Assembly (NCBI GenBank): GCA_040219935.1 | Contig: JAVJUA010000092.1 | Location: 26,366 to 90,365 of the forward strand | DNA length: 64,000 nucleotides | Source: UBA7803 sp040219935 | Lineage (GTDB): Bacteria; Pseudomonadota; Gammaproteobacteria; Pseudomonadales; Azotimanducaceae | Direction of reading: 5' to 3' | Part shown: positions 51,478-59,986 of the stretch, piece by piece | Layout: the number at the start of each line of letters is the position of its first letter | How positions within the stretch are numbered: position 1 is the stretch's first letter | Notes under the pieces: model-generated | The model's database searches: none | Told to the model about the DNA's origin: nothing | What the model saw: the letters and a program-made list of their open reading frames with translations, nothing else | Made by a program: the position numbers and the translations under genes

Positions 51478-52023
51478 TTAGCGATAGATCATCACCGCGC
51501 GGCGGTTGCGCGCGTACGCGGACTCGTCATGGCCCGGATCCTCCGGACGCTCCTCGCCATAGCTGACGATCTCGATCTGGCGCGACGACACGCCGGCAGA
51601 CAGGAGGAAGGAGCGAACCGCGTCGGCGCGGCGCTCGCCCAGCGCCAGGTTGTACTCCCGGGTGCCGCGCTCGTCGGCGTGACCTTCGATCACCACGCTG
51701 CGGTCGGAATTGTTGCGCAGGATCGTGCCGTGCATCTCCAGCGCCGCGAGGTCTTCGGGGCTCAGCACCGAGCGGTCGTACGCGAAGTAGAACACGCGGG
51801 TCAGCAGCTGCGACGACGATCCCGGCTCGAACGGGTTGCCGTTGGCGTCGAAGGTCGGCTGCTGCGCCGGTTGCGACGGCGATGGGCGCATGGTGTCCGG
51901 CGACTCCACCGGCTCCGTCGACGGCTCGATGGGCTCGCGCTGAGTGCCGCTGCCGGCACAGCCGGCGAGCACCAGGCCCGCGATCATCAGAACCAGCAGA
52001 TTTCGCAACCCGTTAATCATCAT
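51478..52023 (-). CDS. pal: Peptidoglycan-associated lipoprotein Pal
   Basis: A 181-aa outer-membrane lipoprotein. The signal LLVLMIAGLVLAGC ends in a proper lipobox; an acidic, Pro/Glu-rich linker leads to the OmpA-like domain with FAYDRSVLSPEDL and VVIEGHADERGTREYNLALGERRADAV, where the Asp and Arg bind diaminopimelate of peptidoglycan. It tethers the outer membrane with TolB. ATG 52023 has GGAG 9 nt upstream; a second ATG follows at 52020. The gap to tolB is 13 bp. Confidence 0.96.
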   Translation of the reverse strand: MMINGLRNLLVLMIAGLVLAGCAGSGTQREPIEPSTEPVESPDTMRPSPSQPAQQPTFDANGNPFEPGSSSQLLTRVFYFAYDRSVLSPEDLAALEMHGTILRNNSDRSVVIEGHADERGTREYNLALGERRADAVRSFLLSAGVSSRQIEIVSYGEERPEDPGHDESAYARNRRAVMIYR

Positions 52024-52036
52024 GAAAAAGCTCCGG

Positions 52037-53368
52037 TTATCGGCTGAAGTCCAGGAAGGGTGACCAGGCGGGTTCGCGAACGTCCCCCGTTGATGACGGG
52101 AGGCGATACTTGACCCTGCCATCGATGGACACGGCGGCGAGTATACCTCGCCCCCGGTCCTGCGTCGCATACATCAGCATGGTGCCGTTGGGCGCCAGCG
52201 ACGGCGATTCGTCCAGCGACGTCTCGGTGAGCACCCGCACGTCGTCGCGCTCGAGGTCCTGCCAGGCGATGTGGTCCGAGCCACGGTCGCTGCGGTGCAC
52301 GTACACCAGATGCTTGCCGTCGGGCAGCACCCGCCCGCGCGCGTTGTAGCGGCCCTGGAAGGTGAGCCGCTCCACCAGATTGGAGGCGAGCTCCAGGCGG
52401 TAGATCTGCGGGGCGCCGCCGCGGTCGGAGGTGAAGATGACCTGGCGGCCGTCGGGCGAGAAGCTCGGCTCGGTGTCGATGGCATGGTGCCGGGTGAGCC
52501 GGCGCAGGCGCCGGTCGTCCAGCGTCATCAGGTAGATCTCGGGGTTGCCGTCGCGCGACAGCACCATGACCAGGCTGCGGCCGTCGGGCGAGAACACGGG
52601 CGACCCGTTGATGCCCGTGAACTGGGTGATCTGCTCCCGCGCGCCCGAAAAGATGTCCTGAATGACGATGGACTGACGCCCGGTCTCCCAGGAGACGTAG
52701 GCCACGCGACGTCCGTCCGGCGCCCAGCTCGGCGACATCAGCGGCTCCCGCGATTCGAAGATCGCGCGAGAGTTCTCGCCGTCGGAATCGGCCACCTCAA
52801 GCCGGTAGGTGGCGTTCGGGGAGCCCGCGCCGCGCACCAGCACGTAGGCAATGCGGGTGGCGAAGGCACCGCGGATGCCCGTGATCGCCTCGAACACCTC
52901 ATCCGCAGCGCGATGCGCCAGGGTGCGCCATTCGGCTCGGGTCCCGGTGATCTCGCGGGTGAGCATGCTGCGCTCGTTGACCACGTCGAAGACGTGGAAC
53001 CGCACCCGCGTGTCGCCGTTGCTCATGGTCGCCAGGTCGCCGATCACCAGGTACTCCATGCCGAGCACGCGCCAGTCGCGAAAGAACACGTCGCCCGGCT
53101 GCGACGGCATGGACAGCATGTTGTCGCGCTCGAGCGGCGCGAACTGGCCGCTGCGCGCCAGATCGAAGGAGATGATCTGCGCCATCTCCGGCTGGCCCGC
53201 AAACTCCGGACCGCGCCGGAACGGCACCACGGCGATGCGCGTCTGCCGGTCGTAACCGGTGTCGATGATGATGGTGTCCAGGCTCGCGCCCCGGGCGGTA
53301 GCGGCCGCCAGCACGGCGGCAAGCGCCAGGGCAAGGCCAAGAGCGAACGTGACGTAGCTGGTTCTCAC
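52037..53368 (-). CDS. tolB: Tol-Pal system protein TolB
   Basis: A 443-aa periplasmic protein. After the signal peptide (FALGLALALAAVLAAATARGA) there is an N-terminal anticodon-like domain (TRIAVVPFRR) and a six-bladed propeller with repeated S-P-D-G-R motifs (SWAPDGRRVAYVS, FSPDGRSLVMV, FSPDGRQVIFTSDRGGAPQIY). It binds Pal and TolA. The start is GTG 53368, overlapping tolA's TGA by 4 nt (GTGA). Confidence 0.96.
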   Translation of the reverse strand: MRTSYVTFALGLALALAAVLAAATARGASLDTIIIDTGYDRQTRIAVVPFRRGPEFAGQPEMAQIISFDLARSGQFAPLERDNMLSMPSQPGDVFFRDWRVLGMEYLVIGDLATMSNGDTRVRFHVFDVVNERSMLTREITGTRAEWRTLAHRAADEVFEAITGIRGAFATRIAYVLVRGAGSPNATYRLEVADSDGENSRAIFESREPLMSPSWAPDGRRVAYVSWETGRQSIVIQDIFSGAREQITQFTGINGSPVFSPDGRSLVMVLSRDGNPEIYLMTLDDRRLRRLTRHHAIDTEPSFSPDGRQVIFTSDRGGAPQIYRLELASNLVERLTFQGRYNARGRVLPDGKHLVYVHRSDRGSDHIAWQDLERDDVRVLTETSLDESPSLAPNGTMLMYATQDRGRGILAAVSIDGRVKYRLPSSTGDVREPAWSPFLDFSR

Positions 53369-54108
53369 CGCAACAGGTCCTCCGGTCTGAACAACAGGGT
53401 AAAGCGCCGGAAATAGCGCTCGAACATAGCCGACTCTTTCGGCACCTCGAAGCGCCGTGCCTTGCGCACCGCCGCTTCCGCGGAGCGGTCGAACGCGGCA
53501 TCGCCACTGCTCTCGAGCACGGTGACGCCGACCACGTCGCCGGTGGGCACGAGTTCCACCAGCAGCTTGGCCTCCATGCGGTTGCGCGCCGACGGCGGCC
53601 GCGACCAGTTGGCCACCACCATCTGGTAGATGCCCATTCGGTAGGACTGCGCCGCCGCCTCTTCGGCATCCGCGCCGGCCTGAGCCAGGTCGGTGGCCTC
53701 GCTCTGCAGCGCCTCCAGGAACGACGACTGCGCCAGCGCCTCGAGCCGTTCCTGCCGCGCCCGCTCCTCGGCCCGCCGCCGTTCCGCCTCGGCATCCGGC
53801 TGCGGCTTGGGCTGGACCGGCTCCGGTTTCGGTTGCGGCTTCGGTTCGGGCTTCGGCTCTGGCTTCGGCTGCGGCTTGGGTTCGGGTTTGGGCTGTGGTT
53901 TGGGCTGCGGCTGCGGCGCCGGCTTCGGCGTCGCCTTGGGCGCCTGCTGCTCCATCATGATCAGCTGCGCCTGCACGATCTGCGGCCTGATCACCCGGGT
54001 CTCCTGCTGCTGCGGGTGCCAGCCGCCGTACAGGCCGAAGGCGGCCACCGCGTGCAGCAGCAGGGCCAGCAGCAGGGGCAGCGCATATTGGCGAACGCGC
54101 TCGGCCAT
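53365..54108 (-). CDS. tolA: TolA with Lys-Pro repeat domain
   Basis: A 247-aa protein. An N-terminal cytoplasmic/TM segment (ALPLLLALLLHAVAAFGLYGGW) contains the His/Ser-type face that pairs with TolQR. Residues about 55-110 are a run of KP, QP and EP repeats (for example PKPQPKPEPKPQPKPEPKPE), like TonB, instead of the usual long Ala/Lys/Glu helix. A short charged helix (RRRAEERARQERLEAL) follows. The C-terminal domain resembles TonB/TolA C (NWSRPPSARNRMEAKLLVEL, GVTVLESSGDAAFDRSAEAAV). It is far shorter than E. coli TolA (421 aa). Position in the operon makes the identity secure. Confidence 0.93.
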   Translation of the reverse strand: MAERVRQYALPLLLALLLHAVAAFGLYGGWHPQQQETRVIRPQIVQAQLIMMEQQAPKATPKPAPQPQPKPQPKPEPKPQPKPEPKPEPKPQPKPEPVQPKPQPDAEAERRRAEERARQERLEALAQSSFLEALQSEATDLAQAGADAEEAAAQSYRMGIYQMVVANWSRPPSARNRMEAKLLVELVPTGDVVGVTVLESSGDAAFDRSAEAAVRKARRFEVPKESAMFERYFRRFTLLFRPEDLLR

Positions 54109-54114
54109 CTCAGC

Positions 54115-54552
54115 TCAGCCGCCCACCTGCTCCGGTGGCTCGGTGATCAGGCCCACGCTCTTGGCGCCCGAGCGCTGCAGCGCCGTCATGACCCGCACCA
54201 CCGCACCGTACTCGAGGCTCTGATCCGCCTTCACGTACACCGGCACGTCGGTTCGCGCCCGCAGGATCTTGCCGGCCTGATCCTCGAGCGAGTAGATGGT
54301 CACCCGCGTGCCTTCATCGTCCGCGTTCTGCATGCCAACGTTCAGGAAGATGGCGCCGTCGCCGCGCACGGAGACCACGAGCGGGTCGTCCTGGGCCTGC
54401 TCGACGGGTTCCGAGGGCGCGTCCGGCAGATCGACTACCACCCCCTGGGTGAGCAGCGGCGCGGTTGCCATGAAGATCACCAGCAGCACGAGCATCACGT
54501 CGATGTAGGGCACGACGTTGATCTCGGACATGGGTTTGCGGCGTGTAGCCAT
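54115..54552 (-). CDS. tolR: TolR (ExbD-like)
   Basis: A 145-aa inner-membrane protein. The single helix carries the proton-conducting Asp in PYIDVMLVLLVIFMATAPL, preceded by RRKPMSEINVVP. A periplasmic domain of about 100 residues (YVKADQSLEYGAVVRVM) follows. It couples the proton motive force to TolA with TolQ. It starts 20 bp after tolQ and ends 6 bp before tolA. Confidence 0.97.
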   Translation of the reverse strand: MATRRKPMSEINVVPYIDVMLVLLVIFMATAPLLTQGVVVDLPDAPSEPVEQAQDDPLVVSVRGDGAIFLNVGMQNADDEGTRVTIYSLEDQAGKILRARTDVPVYVKADQSLEYGAVVRVMTALQRSGAKSVGLITEPPEQVGG

Positions 54553-54572
54553 GCAGGCCTCGCTGTTGTGGA

Positions 54573-55253
54573 TCAGCTCTGCCGCGCGTGCGCAACGCGG
54601 TGCAGGATGCTGATCAGCTCGTCACTGAACGCCTCGTAGCGCTTCATCAGCGCCTCGACGCGGGCGGAGAACCGGTTGTAGCCGATGACGGCGGGTATGG
54701 CGGCGAACAGGCCCATGGCGGTGGCCACCAGCGCTTCGGAGATGCCGGGCGCCACCGAGGCCAGCGTCGCCTGGGTCATGTTCGCGAGGCTGCGGAACGA
54801 GTTCATGATGCCCCAGACGGTGCCGAACAGACCCACGTACGGGCTGGTGGAGCCCACGGTGGCCAGGAACGGCAGATGGGTCGACAGCCGCTCCTCCTCG
54901 CGGGTCAGGGCGATGCGCATGGCGCGCTGCACGCCCTGCATGATGGCATCGGGATCGCCCGAACCCTCCTCGCTCAGCCGCGTGTACTCCTTGAAGCCGG
55001 CGACGAACGACGACTCGATGCCGGTGAGGCCTTCCTCCTCGGACAGCTCGCTGTAGAGCTGACGCAGGTCGATGCCCGACCAGAAGTGGTCTTCGAAGTC
55101 TTCGATCTCCCGGGCGACCCTGCGCAGGTAGAACCAGCGCTGGAAGATCATCACCCAGGACACGATGGAGGCGAGCACCAGGATGAGCATGACGAGCTGC
55201 ACCAGCACGCTGGCATTGGCGATCAGCTCGAATATCGATAACGGCTCCGGCAA
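54573..55253 (-). CDS. tolQ: TolQ (ExbB-like)
   Basis: A 226-aa inner-membrane protein with three helices: VQLVMLILVLASIVSWVMIF, the segment after FLATVGSTSPYVGLFGTVWGIM, and ISEALVATAMGLFAAIPAVIGYN. The GTVWGIM and ATAMGLFAAIPA sequences are highly conserved in TolQ/ExbB. It forms the stator pore with TolR. It starts 11 bp from the stop of ruvB, where many gammaproteobacteria carry a YbgC thioesterase gene; that gene is absent here. Confidence 0.97.
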   Translation of the reverse strand: MPEPLSIFELIANASVLVQLVMLILVLASIVSWVMIFQRWFYLRRVAREIEDFEDHFWSGIDLRQLYSELSEEEGLTGIESSFVAGFKEYTRLSEEGSGDPDAIMQGVQRAMRIALTREEERLSTHLPFLATVGSTSPYVGLFGTVWGIMNSFRSLANMTQATLASVAPGISEALVATAMGLFAAIPAVIGYNRFSARVEALMKRYEAFSDELISILHRVAHARQS

Positions 55254-55264
55254 GATGAACCTCC

Positions 55265-56317
55265 TCAGTCCAGGTCGAGTCGGGGGTGACCGGCGTCCGC
55301 CGGCGCCTTGGGTTCGGGCCGCGTCAGGCCGAAGTGCAGATAGGCCCGCTCCGTGGCCACGCGCCCGCGCGGCGTGCGCATGAGGTATCCCTGCTGAATG
55401 AGAAAGGGCTCCAGCACGTCTTCGATGGTTTCCCGTTCCTCGCTGATGGCGGCCGCCAGCGAGTCGATGCCCACGGGCCCGCCACCGAACTTGTCGATGA
55501 TGGTGTCGAGCAGCCTGCGGTCCATGGCATCGAAGCCCTCCCGATCCACCTCCAGCATGTCCAGCGCCTGGTCGGCCACCGTCCTGGTGATCACCCCGTC
55601 GGCGCGCACCTCGGCGAAGTCGCGCACCCGCCGCAGCAGCCGGTTGGCGATCCGCGGCGTGCCCCGGGAGCGCCGGGCGACCTCACGGGCCCCTTCCGGC
55701 TCGGCATGGAGGCCGAGCTTGCCGGCGGAGCGCAGGACGATGGTGGTCAGCTCTTCGACCGTGTAGAACTCCAGACGTTGCACGATGCCGAAGCGGTCGC
55801 GCAGCGGCGAGGTCAGCAGGCCGGCGCGGGTGGTGGCACCGACCAGCGTGAACCTCGGCAGGTCGAGCTTGAGCGAGCGCGCCGCCGGACCCTCGCCGAT
55901 GAGGATGTCGATCTGAAAATCCTCCATGGCGGGATACAGGATCTCCTCCACCACGGGGGAGAGACGGTGGATCTCGTCGACGAACAGCACGTCGCCCGGC
56001 TCGAGGTTGGTGAGCAGCGCCGCCAGCTCGGCCGGACGCTCCAGCACCGGACCCGACGTGGACTTGATGGCCACCGCCATCTCGTTGGCGATGATGTGCG
56101 CCAGCGTGGTCTTGCCGAGGCCGGGCGGGCCGAAGATCAGGGTGTGATCCAGCGGCTCGCCGCGGCCGCGGGCGGCGCGGATGAAGATGTCCATCTGCTC
56201 GCGCACGGGCTGCTGGCCCACGTACTCGGAGAGCTTGAGCGGCCGCAGCGCACGATCGAGCTGACGCTCGGGCCCCTGACTGGCGGCGTCCACCAGCCGG
56301 TCGGGTTCGATGCTCAC
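55265..56317 (-). CDS. ruvB: Holliday junction helicase RuvB
   Basis: A 350-aa AAA+ ATPase. Walker A GPPGLGKTTLAHII, Walker B LFVDEIHRLS, sensor ATTRAGLLTSPLRDRFG and the C-terminal winged-helix region (FLIQQGYLMRTPRGRVAT) are present. It drives branch migration at Holliday junctions with RuvA. The start ATG 56317 overlaps the ruvA stop by 4 nt. The small C-terminal tail (EPKAPADAGHPRLDLD) is variable between species. Confidence 0.98.
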   Translation of the reverse strand: MSIEPDRLVDAASQGPERQLDRALRPLKLSEYVGQQPVREQMDIFIRAARGRGEPLDHTLIFGPPGLGKTTLAHIIANEMAVAIKSTSGPVLERPAELAALLTNLEPGDVLFVDEIHRLSPVVEEILYPAMEDFQIDILIGEGPAARSLKLDLPRFTLVGATTRAGLLTSPLRDRFGIVQRLEFYTVEELTTIVLRSAGKLGLHAEPEGAREVARRSRGTPRIANRLLRRVRDFAEVRADGVITRTVADQALDMLEVDREGFDAMDRRLLDTIIDKFGGGPVGIDSLAAAISEERETIEDVLEPFLIQQGYLMRTPRGRVATERAYLHFGLTRPEPKAPADAGHPRLDLD

Positions 56318-56919
56318 GGTGCGGCCTCCGCCTGCCGGGCCGCCTGCCGCAGCGCGGCGCGCACCAGCGCCTCTGCGGAATCGCCTTCGGCGCGCACGCT
56401 CTGCACCAGGCGCGCCGCCTCCGCAGGACGGTAGCCGAGGCTGACCAGCGCGCCCTCCGCCTCGGTCTGGGCGCGACCGTCGGAGCCGGTGCGCTGCAGC
56501 GGCGCCGGCTCGAGGGATGCGGGCAGCTTGCCTTTGAGCTCGAGCAGCAGCCGCTCCGCCTTCTTGCGGCCGATGCCGGGCACGCGGATCAGCGCGTCGG
56601 CATCGCCGTTCTGAACGGCGGCGGCCAGGTCCGCCGGACTCAGCACCGACAGCATGGCCACCGCCAGCTTCGGGCCCATGCCGCTGGCGCGGATCAGCAC
56701 CCGGAACAGATCGCGCTCGGCCCGGGACGCGAAGCCGAAGAGCTGCTGCAGCTCTTCACGCACCACGAAGTGGGTGAACAGGCGCAGCCCCTTGCCGCGT
56801 CCGGGCAGGGTGGCCAGCACATTGTGGGTCACCTCGAGCTCGTAGCCGACGCCGCCGACGGTCACCAGAATGACGTTGTCGTAGACCTCGAGCAGCTGCC
56901 CTTCGATGTGGCCGATCAT
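56314..56919 (-). CDS. ruvA: Holliday junction protein RuvA
   Basis: A 201-aa protein. MIGHIEGQLLEVYDNVILV begins domain I, LFTHFVVREELQQLFGF belongs to the OB fold, and two helix-hairpin-helix units (LIRASGMGPKLAVAML and LIRVPGIGRKKAERLLLELK) bind the junction. The C-terminal domain III (EGALVSLGYRPAEAARLVQ) contacts RuvB. ATG 56919 is chosen over a longer reading because MIGxIxG is invariant. The ATG overlaps the end of ruvC by 4 nt. Confidence 0.98.
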   Translation of the reverse strand: MIGHIEGQLLEVYDNVILVTVGGVGYELEVTHNVLATLPGRGKGLRLFTHFVVREELQQLFGFASRAERDLFRVLIRASGMGPKLAVAMLSVLSPADLAAAVQNGDADALIRVPGIGRKKAERLLLELKGKLPASLEPAPLQRTGSDGRAQTEAEGALVSLGYRPAEAARLVQSVRAEGDSAEALVRAALRQAARQAEAAP

Positions 56920-57422
56920 GAACTTGCGGGGGAATCCTGAGGGGGCTTCAAGCGCGCAGTATTGACGTGACACAGGGCAATCGCAAGCGCGTCCGCGGCA
57001 TCTGCGGCCGGCGTGCCGGACAATCGCAGCAGCACGCGTACCATGTGCTGCACCTGCACCTTGCCGGCTTTGCCGCTGCCCACCACCGCCAGCTTCACGG
57101 TGCGCGCCCCGTACTCGGCGATGGGCAACCCGGCGGCCGCGGCGGCGGCGATGGCGGCGCCCCGGGCCTGGCCGAGCTTCAGGGCCGAGGCGGGGTTGCT
57201 GGCCAGGAACACCTGCTCCACCGCCACCTCCGCCGGCGCGTACTCGCGGATCAGCGACGCCACGCCGTGGTAGATCTCGCCGAGCCGATCGACGAAGCCG
57301 GCCGCTTTGGGGCGGATGCAGCCGCTGGCCAGGTAGACCGTCCCGCTGCCCGTGATCGCGACCACACCGTACCCGGTGACCCGGGAACCCGGGTCGATAC
57401 CGAGTACGCGCCGCTCACCCAT
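56916..57422 (-). CDS. ruvC: Holliday junction resolvase RuvC
   Basis: A 168-aa resolvase. Catalytic acids are visible in VLGIDPGSRVTGYG (Asp), VAVEQVFLASNP (Glu) and AADAADALAIALCH (Asp pair). It cuts Holliday junctions symmetrically after RuvAB migration. ATG 57422 starts 8 bp inside the end of yebC; a longer in-frame reading is only Ser/Thr-rich shadow. With ruvA and ruvB it forms the complete resolvasome. Confidence 0.97.
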   Translation of the reverse strand: MGERRVLGIDPGSRVTGYGVVAITGSGTVYLASGCIRPKAAGFVDRLGEIYHGVASLIREYAPAEVAVEQVFLASNPASALKLGQARGAAIAAAAAAGLPIAEYGARTVKLAVVGSGKAGKVQVQHMVRVLLRLSGTPAADAADALAIALCHVNTARLKPPQDSPASS

Positions 57423-58155
57423 CCAGCACGCTGTCCGGGTAGTCGCCGTTGCTGAAGACGTTCTGCACGTCGTCGAGTTCCTCCAGCGCGTCGATGAGCT
57501 TGAGCACCGACTCGGACTGCTCGACGTCACACGGCACGTAGGTGGCCGGCACCATGGACACCTCCGAGTAGGCGGGCGCCAGCCCGGCGGTGGTGAGCGC
57601 GCTGACGACGTCGCCGGTGATCTCCCAGGGCGCGTAGACGGTGATGCTGCCGTCGTCCTCCGACTCGATGTCGTCGGCGCCCGCCTCCAGGCCCGCCTCC
57701 ATCACCCGCTCTTCGTCGGCGCCGGGAGCGAAGCCGATGACGCCGCGGCGGCTGAACAGGTAGGCCACGGAACCGTCGGTACCCAGGTTGCCGCCATGCT
57801 TGCTGAAGGCGTGCCGCACCTCGGCCACGGTGCGGTTGCGGTTGTCGGTCATGACTTCCACCAGCACGGCGACGCCGCCCGGGGCGTAGCCCTCGTAGGT
57901 GAGCTCCTCGACGTTGGCACCCTCGCCGCCGCCGACGCCCCGGTCGATGGCGCGCTCGATGGTGTCCTTCGGCATGTTGGCGGCCAGGGCCTTGTCCATG
58001 ACGGCCCGCAGCCGCGGGTTGTCGGCAGGGTCGCCGCCGCCCAGCCGCGCCGAGACGGTGATCTCGCGGATCAGCTTGGTGAAGACCTTACCGCGCTTGG
58101 CGTCCTGACGCGCCTTCTTGTGCTTGATGTTGGCCCATTTGCTGTGCCCGGCCAT
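57415..58155 (-). CDS. YebC/PmpR-family protein
   Basis: A 246-aa protein starting MAGHSKWANIKHKKARQDAK, the invariant YebC opening, with GYAPGGVAVLVEVMTDNRNR and FSKHGGNLGTDGSVAYLF later. Family members were described as DNA-binding regulators and more recently as factors that relieve ribosome stalling, notably at proline runs; the Lys-Pro-rich TolA in the same operon makes that role attractive here, as inference. The start is 17 bp after aspS. The location between aspS and ruvC is conserved widely. Confidence 0.95.
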   Translation of the reverse strand: MAGHSKWANIKHKKARQDAKRGKVFTKLIREITVSARLGGGDPADNPRLRAVMDKALAANMPKDTIERAIDRGVGGGEGANVEELTYEGYAPGGVAVLVEVMTDNRNRTVAEVRHAFSKHGGNLGTDGSVAYLFSRRGVIGFAPGADEERVMEAGLEAGADDIESEDDGSITVYAPWEITGDVVSALTTAGLAPAYSEVSMVPATYVPCDVEQSESVLKLIDALEELDDVQNVFSNGDYPDSVLDG

Positions 58156-58172
58156 ATCTCAAAACTCCAACC

Positions 58173-59948
58173 TCACTGGCCCTGATCCTGGGTCCGCGCG
58201 CGCAGCCGGATGTGCAGCTCGCGAAGCTGGTGCTCATCCACCTCGCTCGGCGCCGACGTCATCAGGCAGGCGGCGGTCTGCGTCTTCGGGAAGGCGATGA
58301 CGTCGCGGATCGCCGGTGTGCCCGTCATCAGCATCACCAGCCGGTCGAGGCCGAGCGCAATGCCGCCGTGGGGCGGGCAGCCGAACTTCAGCGCGTCCAG
58401 CAGGAATCCGAACTTGGCGTGCGCCTCCTGCTCGATGCCGATCACCTTGAACACCGCCTGCTGCATGACCTCGTCATGAATACGCAGCGAGCCGCCGCCC
58501 AGCTCGTAGCCGTTCAGCACCACGTCATAGGCCGCCGCGCGCGCCGCGGCCGGTTCGGCCAGCAGCGCCTCGGGCGCGCAGGTGGGCCGGGTGAACGGAT
58601 GATGCGCCGGCGCCAGGCCGCCCTCGCGGGTGGCCTCGAACATGGGCCAGTCCACGACCCACAGCGGCGCCCAGCCCTCCCGGATCAGCCCCAGTTCGCG
58701 GCCGAGCTCGTTGCGCAGCGCACCCATGGCATCGTTGACGACGCCGGCCTTGTCGGCGCCGAAGAACACCAGGTCGCCATTGGCGGCGCCCACCCGCTCG
58801 AGCACCTCGCGCACCACGGCCTCGGGCAGGAACTTCACGATCGGCGACTGCAGCCCGTCGAGGCCGGCGGCCAGGTCATTCACCTTGATGTAGGCGAGGC
58901 CCTTGGCGCCGTAGCGGGCGACGAAGCCCGTGTAGTCATCGATCACCTTGCGCGACAGCGCGGCGGCGCCGGGCGCGCGGAGCGCCACCACCCGCCCGGC
59001 CGGATCATTGGCCGGAGCGTTGAACACCTTGAACTCCACCGCGCGCATCAGGTCGGCGACGTCGGTCAGCTCCAGCGGGTTGCGCAGATCGGGCTTGTCG
59101 CTGCCGAAGCGGCGCATCGCCTCGGCCCAGCTCAGCACCGGGAACTCCGGCAGGGTCACCGCCAGCACCTCGCTGAACACCTGGCGCAGCATGCCCTCGG
59201 TGAGGCTGCGAATCTCGTCCTCGCCGATGAAGGACGCCTCGATGTCGATCTGGGTGAACTCGGGCTGGCGGTCGTGACGCAGGTCTTCGTCGCGATAACA
59301 GCGCGCGATCTGGTAGTAGCGGTCCATGCCTGAAACCATCAGCAGCTGCTTGAAGAGCTGCGGCGACTGCGGCAGAGCGAAGAACTGCCCGGGATGGGTA
59401 CGGCTCGGCACCAGATAGTCGCGGGCACCCTCGGGCGTGGCCTTGGTCAGGGTCGGCGTTTCCACCTCCCAGAAGCCGTTCGCTTCCAGGTAGCGGCGCA
59501 CGCTGCTGGTGATGCGCGCCCGGGCCCGCAGGCGCTGCTGCATCTCCGGACGCCGCAGGTCGAGGTAGCGGTGCTTGAGGCGAACGTCCTCGCCGGCGTC
59601 GGAATGCTCGTCGAGCTGGAACGGCGGGGTTGCCGAGCGGTTGAGAATCTCGAGCGTCGCACCCAGCACCTCGATCTCGCCGGTGGCCATGTCTTCGTTG
59701 ACCGTGCCTTCCGGCCGCGGCCGCACCCGGCCGCGTAGCTGCAGAACGTACTCGTTGCGCACCCGGTCAGCGGTGGCAAAGCTCTCTTCGGTATCGGGGT
59801 CGTAGACCACCTGGACGATGCCGGTGCGGTCGCGCACGTCGAGAAAGATCACCCCGCCATGGTCCCGGCGCCGGTGAACCCAGCCGCAGATCTCCACCTC
59901 CTGGCCGACGTGGGCGGCGTGAATCTCGCCGCAGTAGTGTGTGCGCAT
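58173..59948 (-). CDS. aspS: Aspartyl-tRNA synthetase AspS
   Basis: A 591-aa bacterial-type class II synthetase. An N-terminal OB-fold anticodon domain (HVGQEVEICGWVHRRRDHGG, FLDVRDRTGIVQVV) is followed by class II motif 2 (YQIARCYRDEDLRHDRQPEFTQ), the bacterial GAD insertion (about 310-420) and motif 3 (GGIALGLDRLVMLMTG). It charges tRNA-Asp. ATG 59948 follows fmdB by 38 bp. The length of about 590 residues is normal. Confidence 0.98.
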   Translation of the reverse strand: MRTHYCGEIHAAHVGQEVEICGWVHRRRDHGGVIFLDVRDRTGIVQVVYDPDTEESFATADRVRNEYVLQLRGRVRPRPEGTVNEDMATGEIEVLGATLEILNRSATPPFQLDEHSDAGEDVRLKHRYLDLRRPEMQQRLRARARITSSVRRYLEANGFWEVETPTLTKATPEGARDYLVPSRTHPGQFFALPQSPQLFKQLLMVSGMDRYYQIARCYRDEDLRHDRQPEFTQIDIEASFIGEDEIRSLTEGMLRQVFSEVLAVTLPEFPVLSWAEAMRRFGSDKPDLRNPLELTDVADLMRAVEFKVFNAPANDPAGRVVALRAPGAAALSRKVIDDYTGFVARYGAKGLAYIKVNDLAAGLDGLQSPIVKFLPEAVVREVLERVGAANGDLVFFGADKAGVVNDAMGALRNELGRELGLIREGWAPLWVVDWPMFEATREGGLAPAHHPFTRPTCAPEALLAEPAAARAAAYDVVLNGYELGGGSLRIHDEVMQQAVFKVIGIEQEAHAKFGFLLDALKFGCPPHGGIALGLDRLVMLMTGTPAIRDVIAFPKTQTAACLMTSAPSEVDEHQLRELHIRLRARTQDQGQ

Positions 59949-59986
59949 ATCGATCCCGTATCCGTGTTGGGCCGTTGCCGGCCGGC

